Below, piece by piece: positions 51,341-59,569 of a DNA stretch of 64,000 nucleotides. Origin of the DNA: Agreia sp. Leaf283. GTDB lineage: Bacteria; Actinomycetota; Actinomycetes; Actinomycetales; Microbacteriaceae. Numbering within the stretch: position 1 is the first letter of the stretch; each line of letters opens with the position of its first letter. The notes below the pieces were generated by a model. The model ran no database searches. It was not told the origin of the DNA and worked only from the letters and a program-made list of their open reading frames with translations. A program made the translations under genes and the position numbers. The stretch lies in the NCBI RefSeq assembly GCF_001422485.1, contig NZ_LMNF01000001.1, positions 379,900 to 443,899 on the forward strand, in the 5' to 3' direction.

Positions 51341-51950
51341 GGCGTCTCTCACCTCTTCGTGGTTCGGTGGTGCTGGATTGCTGGGTGCGGGGCCAGAAGG
51401 CCCAGAGAACGAGGGCGCCGGCGCCGAGAGTCACGACGACGAGGGTGACCGGGCTGCCCATCGCATCGCTCACGGCCTGCCCGCCGGCGATCGAGCCGAG
51501 AACGACTTTTCCGGTCTTCACGTGGTACGGGAAGAGATCGGGAATCGTGTTCGCATCGCCCTGCATCGAGACGATGCGACCGTTCGGCACGTTCGGGTCG
51601 GGCTCGATGCGCGTGATGCGGTGGGTGATCGGCAGCCGCTCCCCTCCTCTCTGGAGGGTGACGACCTGCCCGACCTCGAGCTCTGAGGCCGGAACCTGGC
51701 GGACTAGAGCCAGTGATCCCGCCGGAATCGTCGGGGCCATGGATCCGGTCGCGAAGGTCACGAGCGAGAATCCGAAGAACAGAGTGGCTATGCCCCAGGC
51801 GATGGCGGCGAGGCCGGCGACTCCGGCGGCCGCGAGCGCGACATCTCGGATTCGGGAGGCGACGATCCTGAGTCGCCCCGGCCGACGAGACCCACCGTGC
51901 GCATGGGGATGTCCACGGTGGGTCTCGCGGAACTCGGCGACTCGCGTCAT
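51330..51950 (-). CDS. Signal peptidase I, SipW/ER-type
   Basis: 206 aa from the ATG at 51950 (GAAAGGCG upstream). A membrane helix (about 35-60) precedes ATGSMAPTIPAGSLALV with the nucleophile Ser. PITHRITRIEP supplies a His where bacterial-type enzymes have Lys, and MQGDANTIPD gives the terminal Asp motif. This is the SipW/archaeal-ER class, which in Bacillus matures TasA-type matrix proteins. A second helix near the C terminus keeps it in the membrane. It lies between its probable substrate (52000) and two secreted proteins. Confidence 0.92.
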   Translation of the reverse strand: MTRVAEFRETHRGHPHAHGGSRRPGRLRIVASRIRDVALAAAGVAGLAAIAWGIATLFFGFSLVTFATGSMAPTIPAGSLALVRQVPASELEVGQVVTLQRGGERLPITHRITRIEPDPNVPNGRIVSMQGDANTIPDLFPYHVKTGKVVLGSIAGGQAVSDAMGSPVTLVVVTLGAGALVLWAFWPRTQQSSTTEPRRGERRHAR

Positions 51951-51999
51951 GTGAATCGCCTTTCCGGTCAGTCGGTCTCGGGTGGTGTGATGCGGACCG

Positions 52000-52752
52000 C
52001 TAGTCGAGCTCGGAGGCCGACACGAACTGCCAGGCGGGAGCGACCGCTCGACCCTGCAGAGTGTCGGGCGCGTCATCGGGGAGCGAGACCTGGAAGCAGT
52101 AGTTGAGCTGGTCGCCCGAGTCTGCTGCGAGGGCGCTGACGACGGTGCTGGCGGTGGCAAGCCCGGCGGCCTCGTCTGCCGTGCCCACGACGTAGGTCGC
52201 GGCGGGGCCGAAGGCTGCAGCGGTGCAGGCGGCTGGATCGGCATCTCGTGCGCCCGTCGCCACAACGACGCGCAGCTCGAGGGCAGCCGTGAGCAGGTTG
52301 CCCGGGTCGTCGATGGGGATGTTCGTCGCGGCGACCGCTCCGCTGAGGCGCACGGAAGGCGCGGCGACCGAGCCATCGGTCGTACTGAGCGAGACCGGCG
52401 CGTAGATGGCATCACCCGGGGTGAGCGTGAGGGCACCGGTGGTGAAGGTCAGCGAGCCGCCGGGGTTGGTCTCCTCGTCGGTCCACGCGTCGGCGTCGAA
52501 GTCGACGCTCGTGTTCTGCTGGACTTCGAAGGTGCTGGTGCCCACGCCCGGAGTGCCCGGGTCGCCATCGACTCCGGCCGTTCCACCGACGACCCACTCC
52601 GAGTCGTTCCACACGGCCAGTGTCACGGTTGCGCCGACACCCAGCACAAGACCTGCGGCGAGAACGGCGAACGCCTTCTGCCTCGTGGAACGCTTTCTGA
52701 GCGACGAACCGGCCGGCGTCTCCGGCGCTTCGAATTCTGATGACTGTGACAT
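52000..52752 (-). CDS. SipW-type signal peptide protein (TasA/camelysin-like candidate)
   Basis: 250 aa from the ATG at 52752 (GGGGAG upstream). The N terminus has a basic region, a helix (AFAVLAAGLVLGVGATVTLAVW) and NDSEWVVGG, the pattern of SipW-processed signal peptides. The mature part is beta-rich, Thr/Val/Ala/Asp-rich, with about two cysteines and no anchor. In Firmicutes such proteins form biofilm fibres; a similar role here is inferred from the signal type and the adjacent peptidase, not from clear TasA homology. Confidence 0.82.
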   Translation of the reverse strand: MSQSSEFEAPETPAGSSLRKRSTRQKAFAVLAAGLVLGVGATVTLAVWNDSEWVVGGTAGVDGDPGTPGVGTSTFEVQQNTSVDFDADAWTDEETNPGGSLTFTTGALTLTPGDAIYAPVSLSTTDGSVAAPSVRLSGAVAATNIPIDDPGNLLTAALELRVVVATGARDADPAACTAAAFGPAATYVVGTADEAAGLATASTVVSALAADSGDQLNYCFQVSLPDDAPDTLQGRAVAPAWQFVSASELD

Positions 52753-53100
52753 GACTGATCTCCCCGAACTAGATGAAGCCGCCCCTATGTGGCCTCTGAG
52801 GGTTGAACGATGACATGAGGAGAATTCACGATGGGGCGCCTGAGAGCACTTCGAGTAGTGGTGCGAGGACAGTCCCGTAGCGCCCGTACCGGGGCTCGGT
52901 AGTACCCCGTGTTTATTCCGTAGCGCTCGCGTGACATACCCGTAGTGCGTGGGCACCGGCGTCGACCGTCGCCGTCAGGCCGGGGACGCTAACACGCACT
53001 ACTGAAATCGTCGGCTCCCCAATCGGGGGGTATCAGCGCTGAGTAGCGTGATCGCATCCGGCCCCAGGGGAGCGCCGGGTTTGCAAAGGAGCAAACACAC
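52753..53100. promoter_or_regulatory. Divergent regulatory region of the fibre-like operon and the IPT/TIG protein
   Basis: 348 bases. The CCCCAATCGGGGGG dyad is at 53017-53030, 71 bases before the ATG at 53101, with TAGCGT 15 bases after its first GGGG. Three CCGTAG-(C/T)-GC repeats lie at about 52874, 52918 and 52940. GTAGTGCGT near 52944 and ACGCACTAC near 52993 form an inverted repeat. No gene is seen in it. Confidence 0.55.
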
Positions 53101-54999
53101 ATGCAACGACGCATCGCACGACGCCTGCTTGCGACGGGGGTGACCGCCGCACTCGTGGCGGGAACGACTCTCGTGGTGGCGGGTCCCGCACTCGCAGCAC
53201 CCGGAGACGCATCGGCCTACGGCGCCCAGGCCGAACTGACGGTCGACATCGCCGGCATCCAGATCGTCCTCGACGAGACCACGGTCGGCCAGACCGCCGT
53301 GACCGCGCCGGGCACGCAGACGTCGCCCACCGACGACTACACGCTCATCGACGCCCTGCTCGCGGGCATCGACGTCAACGGCGTGACCTCCACCTCGACG
53401 ACAGGTCCTGCAGGATCGTCATCGAGTGCGGCGATCGCCACCGCCGATGTCGACCTGCTCGGCCTCGATCTTCTGACCTTGAGCGGGGTGACCGCCGACA
53501 CGACCTGCGTCGTGGGCCAGGACGCCACCGCGGTCGCTCAGATCGCGAACCTGAACGTTCTCGACCAGGTCGGCGTCGACGTCTCGTCGGGCGACATCGT
53601 GAGCACGGAGACCACCCTCGAGGGCGACGCCGTCGGAGCCCTCGCCGGCGTGACCCTCCGGGTCGAGGTGCAGGAGATCGAGGACGCGACGGCCACCGCC
53701 GCCACCGCGAGCGCGCTCGTCGCGCGCGTCTTCCTCACCGGCACGGTCGGAGAGATCGAGCTGGTCAACCAGATCGCCGCCACGATCACCCTGGCCAACG
53801 CCGAGTGCGAGACGCCCGCGATCGTTCCGGTGACGCTCTCGAGCATCACTCCCCCGTCGGGGCCGACGTTCGGCGGGCAGACCGTGACGATCAGCGGAAC
53901 CGGCTTCAACGCATCCACGACCGTGACCTTCGACGGCATCGCCGCAACCGACATCGTGCCCAACGAGGCGGGAACCTCGCTCACCGCAGTGACCCCCGCG
54001 AACACAGCAGGAGACGCCGTGGTCTCGGTCGCGAACCCGGGCAGCGCCGCCACGCTCCCCTACCTCTACGTCGAGCCGTCGATCTCGGGCATCTCGCCGA
54101 ACGAGGGTCCCGACGCCGGCGGCACGGAGGTCACGATCTCCGGCACCGGTCTCGGCGAAGCGACGGGCGTGACGGTGGGCGGCGACGACGCCGACATCGT
54201 CTCGATCTCCGACGACGGCACCTCGATCGTCATCGAGACTCCCCCGGGAACGGGGCTCGCCGACGTCGTCGTGAACTTCGGCGGCGACAACGACGTGACC
54301 TCTCCTGAGCAGTTCCTCTACGTGTCCGCCGACTCTCCCCAGGTCACGGGAATCACCCCGTCATCGGGACCGACCGCGGGCGGCACCACGGTGACGATCA
54401 CGGGCACCGACCTCGCCGACGTGACCCAGGTGTTCTTCGGCGACGCCGAGGCCACGATCGTGGGCGAGCCGACCGACACACGCATCGTCGTCGTCACTCC
54501 CGCGAACCCGGCGGGCTTCACCGACGTGGTTCTGATCACGTCGGGCGACGACGCCGAGCGTGTCGACGACGCGTTCCTCTATGTGGCCCCGCCCACCTCG
54601 ACCACGATCACACCGGGCTCCGGGCCGACCACCGGGGGCACGACCGTGAAGATCGGCGGCTCGGGCTTCGTTCCCGGAGCGACCACGGTGACGATCTGCG
54701 GGGTCACCATCGCCGCTGAGAACGTGTCGGTGAACGCCGACGGCACCGTGCTCACCTTCCGCACCCCTCCGTGCGCGGCCGGCAACGCGGTCGTCACCGT
54801 CACCACGGCCGGAGGAGCTACGAGCACGACGACCTTCCGGTACGTCTCGACAGCGGCCGCGGGAGCAGGCGGCTCCGGAACGCTCGCATCCACGGGATCG
54901 GCGCCCGCGCCGATCATCTGGACCGCAGGCATCCTGCTGCTGCTCGGAGCCGCGCTCGCGGCCGCCGCCGTGTGGCGTCGACAGCGCCGGGCGGAGTAG
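53101..54999 (+). CDS. LASTG-anchored IPT/TIG repeat protein (choice-of-anchor P-like)
   Basis: 632 aa with AAAGGAG before the ATG at 53101. A signal peptide ends at GPALAAPGD. An N-terminal domain (about 35-240) resembles actinobacterial choice-of-anchor P proteins. Four IPT/TIG immunoglobulin-like repeats follow (about 242-320, 322-410, 412-498, 499-584), each starting with a xISGIxPxxGPxxGGTxVTI-type motif. GTLASTG, a hydrophobic helix and WRRQRR form a sortase E-type wall-anchor signal. It is probably a surface stalk or adhesin and is divergent from the SipW-type operon. Confidence 0.9.
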   Translation: MQRRIARRLLATGVTAALVAGTTLVVAGPALAAPGDASAYGAQAELTVDIAGIQIVLDETTVGQTAVTAPGTQTSPTDDYTLIDALLAGIDVNGVTSTSTTGPAGSSSSAAIATADVDLLGLDLLTLSGVTADTTCVVGQDATAVAQIANLNVLDQVGVDVSSGDIVSTETTLEGDAVGALAGVTLRVEVQEIEDATATAATASALVARVFLTGTVGEIELVNQIAATITLANAECETPAIVPVTLSSITPPSGPTFGGQTVTISGTGFNASTTVTFDGIAATDIVPNEAGTSLTAVTPANTAGDAVVSVANPGSAATLPYLYVEPSISGISPNEGPDAGGTEVTISGTGLGEATGVTVGGDDADIVSISDDGTSIVIETPPGTGLADVVVNFGGDNDVTSPEQFLYVSADSPQVTGITPSSGPTAGGTTVTITGTDLADVTQVFFGDAEATIVGEPTDTRIVVVTPANPAGFTDVVLITSGDDAERVDDAFLYVAPPTSTTITPGSGPTTGGTTVKIGGSGFVPGATTVTICGVTIAAENVSVNADGTVLTFRTPPCAAGNAVVTVTTAGGATSTTTFRYVSTAAAGAGGSGTLASTGSAPAPIIWTAGILLLLGAALAAAAVWRRQRRAE

Positions 55000-55023
55000 T
55001 CGCGTCAGGCCTGACATACAAGG

Positions 55024-55058
55024 AAGCGCCGGCCCATTTGGGGGTTGGGCCGGCGCTT
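55024..55058 (+). terminator. Strong hairpin after the IPT/TIG gene
   Basis: AAGCGCCGGCCCA at 55024-55036 pairs perfectly with TGGGCCGGCGCTT at 55046-55058, with a nine-base loop, 25 bases after the stop. There is no T-run, as is common in high-GC actinobacteria. Confidence 0.8.
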
Positions 55059-55138
55059 CAGTATTCAAGGTAAGGAATTCTCGACATCTGTCGAGGAGAT
55101 ACGGGGGTCTTTCACCTTCGTATTCACCCTCGACGCGG

Positions 55139-56047
55139 TCACCCGTGCTGATCGAGCTTCTCCTGGGCCTGCTTCGCCCTGCGGGTCGCGCGCAGGTGAT
55201 CGCGCTCCGCAGACTTCTTCTCGCGATTCGCCAGCTGGGTGTCGCGGTACACCTCGGCCAGGTCGGCTTCGACACCTCGGAGCTGCTCCTCGATCTCCGC
55301 CCGCTCGGCCTCGAGCTCCGTGCGACGCTCCGCGAGTCCGGCGAGGGTGTCGTCGACCTCCGCGACCCGGGCCCGCGCGACCGCGACGTCGTCGACGGCC
55401 TGCCAGGCCAGGTCCTCGGCCTGCTTGCGCTCCCGGGCCGCCGCCTCGGTGGCGGCCTCGGATGCGTTCGCCCGCCTCGACCGTGCACGGCCCGTCGTTC
55501 GGCCGGCCGGCTCGGGCACCCCGTCAGCCGGAAGGGCCTCGGCACCCGCGAGCGCCACCGGCTCCCACCCCGAGACGGTGAGACCGCGCACCAGGAGCCC
55601 ACCGCGCACCGCGGCCGCGGCATCCTCGTCGGTCATCGCCGCCTGCAGAGTCTGACCGACCTCGATGAGCGCTGAGCCGCTCAGCACGACTCCTTCCCGC
55701 ACGGCGAGTTCACGCGCCCGTGACGACGCGTCGGCCACGAGCCGCTGGCGGTCGGCGCCGAGCGAGCGCATCTCGACGGGGTCGAGGGCGGACTGCGCCT
55801 CGCGCTGGCGTCGACCGAGATCGAGCAGGCTGTCGAAGAACTCTGCGTCGTCGCGGGCCAGCGCGGTCACGGCCCAGGCGGTCGGGGATGCCTTGGGCAG
55901 CCGTTTCAGGGTGGGCGCGAGTGCGCGCAGGGCGGGGTTCTTCGATGCCTCCGACGCCGCTTCGTTGCGAGCCGCAGTGAAACGAGACGGCGGCAGTTCG
56001 TAGAGTGATCGAGCGATCGCCCGCAGTTCGTTCTGCCCATCGGTCAT
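55139..56047 (-). CDS. Hypothetical coiled-coil protein
   Basis: 302 aa. The N-terminal half is Ala/Arg-rich and helical (LRAIARSLYELPPSRFTAAR). The C-terminal 110 residues form a long charged coiled coil (AERRTELEAERAEIEEQLRG and similar). There is no signal peptide or membrane helix. Proteins with this plan recur in actinobacteria without known function. The start at 56047 has GGAG very close to the ATG, so the exact start is uncertain. Confidence 0.7.
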   Translation of the reverse strand: MTDGQNELRAIARSLYELPPSRFTAARNEAASEASKNPALRALAPTLKRLPKASPTAWAVTALARDDAEFFDSLLDLGRRQREAQSALDPVEMRSLGADRQRLVADASSRARELAVREGVVLSGSALIEVGQTLQAAMTDEDAAAAVRGGLLVRGLTVSGWEPVALAGAEALPADGVPEPAGRTTGRARSRRANASEAATEAAARERKQAEDLAWQAVDDVAVARARVAEVDDTLAGLAERRTELEAERAEIEEQLRGVEADLAEVYRDTQLANREKKSAERDHLRATRRAKQAQEKLDQHG

Positions 56048-56102
56048 GCTCCATCATCGCAACCGAGCGGCCTCGAGGCGAGTTCCTTGCGCGTGACAAT
56101 TA

Positions 56103-56116
56103 CCCACATCTGGGGG
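56103..56116. promoter_or_regulatory. CCCACATCTGGGGG dyad upstream of the LuxR-type regulator
   Basis: CCCA and TGGG arms flank CATC, between the divergent genes at 56047 and 56276. In plus orientation GGGG is followed after 15 bases by TAGTCG, the same spacing as GGGG to TAGCGT upstream of 53101. Confidence 0.5.
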
Positions 56117-56275
56117 CCGTGAGAGACTTGTAGTCGGCCGGATCATCCGGTGAGATGTTGAGCCCTAGACCCCGGTGCTGCTATCGACGACAACCTGAGC
56201 GACCCTCGTTCTGCGCAGAGCAGCCAGGCGCCGCACGAAGGAGAGTCCCTCTCACCCGAAGCCCTGCCCGCGGCG

Positions 56276-57757
56276 GTGGCAGAGGCTGCGCGAACGCGGG
56301 GGTGGCGTGCCGGGCTCGCGCTGCAGTCGGCCCACTGGGATCGCTTCGTCACCAGTCGCCCCGAGGCCCTTCTCGCCTCGATCAGAAACCTGCCGGGCGA
56401 GGCCTTCGTCGAGATTCCCAGCCTCCTCGTCGCCGTCAACTACCTCCAGCACGTCATCAGCGGCGATGACCCCCGGCGGTTCCACGACATCGCGATCGCT
56501 GAGGGCGGGCGCTCCGACGACGAGTCCGAACCGCTCGACGTCATGATCAACTCGGCGGGGCGCACCGCCGGATATCGAACGAACGGGCGACTGGCCGACG
56601 CTGTGCGATCGGCCCGGCAAGGTCGTCGCATCCTCAACGAGATCACGGCCGCCGAGCGCGCCGAGCGACAGATGGAGCTGCCCCATCTGCTGCTGCAGTG
56701 GGGGCGATCGTTCGAGGTGGCCGATGTCGGCGGTGTGCTGGAGTACGAGGAGGCGTGGGAGCTGTCGAATCTGACGGGCCAGCCGCTGATCGCGCGGCGG
56801 GCCGCGGCATCGCTGGCCTGGCTTCACGCCGACCACGGACGGCTGAACGAGGCCGAGTCCTGGATCGCCCGAGGTCGACAGATCACCACGATCGGATCGA
56901 GATACGACGCCCCGCTCCATCTTGCCGCGGCTCTGGTCGCGATCGATCGATGCGACTCCGATTCGATACCGGGGCACCTGGCCGAGCTGGCGACCGTTCC
57001 CATCGGCGAGTACTGGGCGGCCGAAGCGTGGGTCAGGGCCTGGGCTGCCCACAGCGAGGCCGACATCGTGCAGGTCGAGACCCTTCTCGACGCGCAGCGC
57101 CTGAGCCAACCGGAGGCTCTGCGACGCAGCGGCGCCTTCGCGCGGTATCTGGTTGCGGCCTACGACGGGCTGGCGACGATTCGAGGCAGGAACACCACAC
57201 CGGTCGAGCGCGACTCCGATCCCTCGGCCTTCGCCCACCTCATGTCGGCCGTGTCGGCCTACCGCGCCGGCTCGATGCACGCCGCTCTCGATGAGGCCGC
57301 CCGTGCGCTTCAGGAGGATCGCGGCCCGCGGCTGCAGTCCGCGGCCAAGCTCCTCGCCGCGGCGGCCCGACTCAGTCTCGGACGATCCGAGGCAGCGGCG
57401 ACGTCGTTCACGACGGCTCATGCGATCATCGAGATCGAGCGGCTCTACAGCAACTACTCGATCATCGCCCCGGCCCACCTGCTCGAACTCTCCGCGTCGA
57501 CAGGGCTTTCCGTTCACTCCCCGGCGGTCTCGACCGACCAGACCGCGACGACCGGGGCAGCCCTCGCATCGCTCTCCCGTCGGGAACGCCAGGTGCTCGT
57601 CCATCTGGCATCCGACCAGTCGCTGCAGTCGATCGCCGACACTCTCTTCGTGAGCAAGAACACCGTGAAGACGACGACGAGCAGCCTCTACCGAAAGCTG
57701 GGCGTCAATTCGAGGCGAGCCGCCGCCGACATCGCGCAGCGGGCGGGCATCGCCTAG
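56276..57757 (+). CDS. LuxR family transcriptional regulator
   Basis: 493 aa from the GTG at 56276. The frame is open back to 56162 but has no standard start there, so the true N terminus may use a rare codon. The first 420 residues are helical, TPR-like (WLHADHGRLNEAESWIARGR), without a Walker motif. The C-terminal 65 residues are a LuxR/FixJ helix-turn-helix: LSRRERQVLVHLASDQSLQS, then SKNTVKTTTSSLYRKLGV. It lies amid surface-protein genes and is the only obvious DNA-binding regulator in the window. Confidence 0.88.
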   Translation: MAEAARTRGWRAGLALQSAHWDRFVTSRPEALLASIRNLPGEAFVEIPSLLVAVNYLQHVISGDDPRRFHDIAIAEGGRSDDESEPLDVMINSAGRTAGYRTNGRLADAVRSARQGRRILNEITAAERAERQMELPHLLLQWGRSFEVADVGGVLEYEEAWELSNLTGQPLIARRAAASLAWLHADHGRLNEAESWIARGRQITTIGSRYDAPLHLAAALVAIDRCDSDSIPGHLAELATVPIGEYWAAEAWVRAWAAHSEADIVQVETLLDAQRLSQPEALRRSGAFARYLVAAYDGLATIRGRNTTPVERDSDPSAFAHLMSAVSAYRAGSMHAALDEAARALQEDRGPRLQSAAKLLAAAARLSLGRSEAAATSFTTAHAIIEIERLYSNYSIIAPAHLLELSASTGLSVHSPAVSTDQTATTGAALASLSRRERQVLVHLASDQSLQSIADTLFVSKNTVKTTTSSLYRKLGVNSRRAAADIAQRAGIA

Positions 57758-57852
57758 ATCGGTGCGTTCGTGTCGCCCTCGGGCATCTGACGAATGCGGC
57801 GAGCGGCGCACCCGTTACAACCCGTAGTATGTCCGCTGAGGGGGACTCCACA

Positions 57853-59019
57853 ATGACGTCACACAGCACTTCCGGGCACACGCGTGCCCGCTTCATCAGC
57901 GCCGCCATCATCACCTTGGGCCTGGCCGCAGGATCGATGCTCACCGCCTCGGTCTCGACGGCGGCACCCGCACCCGGCGTGCCCGAGGTGACCGCGGGCC
58001 TCGACTACGTCGCGCTCGGAGACTCGTACTCGGCCGGCCTCGGGCTGGAGCCGGGCACCGCCCTGCCCATTCCGGAATGCGGCCAGAGCGCGGTCAACTT
58101 CCCCCACCAGCTGGCGGCGGCCTACGGCCTGTCACTCACCGACGTCTCCTGCTCGGGTGCCACGACCGACGACGTGTCCGTCACCTCGCAGTATGCCGGG
58201 GTCGGCCCCCAGATCGAGGCTCTCTCCGCCGACACCGACATCGTGACGATCACCATCGGCGGCAACGACCTCGGCTTCCAAGAGATCGCCGGGTCGTGCA
58301 TTGCGGCGGGCCCCGACGGCCCGCTGGTCTTCGCCAATCCGCCGGCGCAGAACTGCGCAAGCCTCTACAACGCACAGGTCGACCTCCTGGCCGCCAGGAT
58401 CGCGGCGCAGGTCGCCCCCGACCTCGCCATCACCTACGCGGCGATCGCCGCCGCGGCTCCAAACGCCACGGTCTTCGTCGTCGGGTACCCGGGACTGTTC
58501 CCCGACACGATTCCCGAAGCCGGATGCTTCACCGACGCCTTCACGACACCGAACTCGTTCCCCTTCACCACGATCGACACGGCCTACCTGCGCGCAACGG
58601 AGCAGAAGCTCGATGCCGCCATCCAGGCCTCCGCGGCCAATGCCGGCTTCACCTACTTTCCGACCTTCGCCGGCAGCGCCGGTCACAGCGCCTGCGCCTC
58701 CGCTGGAACGCCGTACATCAACGGCGTGACGCTCAGCGAGACCGGCTTCGCCTCATCGCTGCACCCGAACGCGCTGGGTGAGACGTTCCTCACCGATTCC
58801 GTCAGCCTCGCATTCGACGCCGCGTTCCCCGCGGTCGTGCCGACCGTCACCCCGACGACCGACCCCGTCGCATCCGGACCCGCCGCGGTCGCGCCGAAGC
58901 CCGCGCTCGCCAACACGGGCCTGGATGCCGGGCCTCTCGTGGGAGGGCTGGCTCTGGCCCTGCTGCTGGTCGGCGGCGGCTTCGCCGTGAGGGCGCGGCG
59001 CACCGCAGCGTCTCGGTGA
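57853..59019 (+). CDS. LANTG-anchored SGNH/GDSL hydrolase
   Basis: 388 aa from the ATG at 57853 with GAGGGGG upstream; an in-frame ATG at 57829 lacks a site. A signal peptide ends at STAAPAPG. The hydrolase has YVALGDSYSAGLG (nucleophile Ser), CSGATTDDV, ITIGGNDLGF and a SLHPNALG histidine block, so all four SGNH blocks look intact. A Pro/Thr linker, ALANTG, a helix and RARRTAASR form a wall-anchor signal. It is probably an extracellular esterase or lipase displayed on the cell wall; substrate unknown. Confidence 0.92.
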   Translation: MTSHSTSGHTRARFISAAIITLGLAAGSMLTASVSTAAPAPGVPEVTAGLDYVALGDSYSAGLGLEPGTALPIPECGQSAVNFPHQLAAAYGLSLTDVSCSGATTDDVSVTSQYAGVGPQIEALSADTDIVTITIGGNDLGFQEIAGSCIAAGPDGPLVFANPPAQNCASLYNAQVDLLAARIAAQVAPDLAITYAAIAAAAPNATVFVVGYPGLFPDTIPEAGCFTDAFTTPNSFPFTTIDTAYLRATEQKLDAAIQASAANAGFTYFPTFAGSAGHSACASAGTPYINGVTLSETGFASSLHPNALGETFLTDSVSLAFDAAFPAVVPTVTPTTDPVASGPAAVAPKPALANTGLDAGPLVGGLALALLLVGGGFAVRARRTAASR

Positions 59020-59066
59020 CAGCACGATTGCGCTGATCGGGTAGCCGCGCTCGATACGCTTGACGG

Positions 59067-59510
59067 GTGACAAACTCCGCCGGCACATCCGACTTCGACG
59101 CCCGCCTCGCGGCCGACCCCGTGCACAACGAGCTCGAGCAGTCCATGCTCGACGGCATCCGGGGCGAGGTGCGGCAGACGGTCTTCATCTCGGCCTTTCT
59201 CACGACCCCGGTCTACGCACTGAGCCGCACCGAGGCATCCGCCGACGCGTCACAGGGGTTCAGTCCCCTGGTTCTCAGCACGACCGACGGGGCGCCCATG
59301 CTGCCGCTCTTCACCGACCTCGGACGCGTGCCGGCCGAGTACCTCGAGGTCGCACCGCATGCGGTCACCCTCACCGGCGGACGCTTCGTGGCGAGCGTCG
59401 CCGATGAGGTGGGCATCGTGGTCAACCCCGGACATCCGATCGGCTTCGAGCTGTCACCCGGGGCGCTGGCCGCGATCCGGCGCGACTTCGCCGAGTCGCA
59501 GCAGGGGTAG
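59067..59510 (+). CDS. SseB family protein
   Basis: 147 aa from a GTG at 59067. The C-terminal part (MLPLFTDLGRVPAEYL, VNPGHPIGFELSPGAL) matches the SseB N-terminal-domain family (PF07179), small cytosolic proteins of mostly unknown function in actinobacteria. An N-terminal helix-rich segment (HNELEQSMLDGIRGEV) precedes it. There is no signal peptide. It follows the SGNH gene after 47 bases and may be on the same transcript. Confidence 0.78.
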   Translation: MTNSAGTSDFDARLAADPVHNELEQSMLDGIRGEVRQTVFISAFLTTPVYALSRTEASADASQGFSPLVLSTTDGAPMLPLFTDLGRVPAEYLEVAPHAVTLTGGRFVASVADEVGIVVNPGHPIGFELSPGALAAIRRDFAESQQG

Positions 59511-59522
59511 GGCTTCGGGGGT

Positions 59523-59541
59523 CCCTTCGACAGGCTCAGGG
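59523..59541. repeat. CCCTTCGACAGGCTCAGGG intergenic repeat
   Basis: This 19-base sequence with CCCT/AGGG ends is a well-known dispersed intergenic repeat in high-GC bacteria. It lies between convergent genes, with partial copies (GCTCAGGGAACGG) just after it. Confidence 0.45.
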
Positions 59542-59569
59542 AACGGGGTCGCTCAGGGAACGGCGGGGG

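Noticed and set aside
54361-55623. 420-aa minus-strand open frame over the end of the IPT/TIG gene
   Set aside because: It is antisense to a well-supported gene, is Arg/Pro/Gly-rich as expected of shadow frames, and has no domain or ribosome binding site.
59523-59541. CCCTTCGACAGGCTCAGGG as a specific operator
   Set aside because: It is a common dispersed repeat of high-GC genomes and lies between convergent gene ends.
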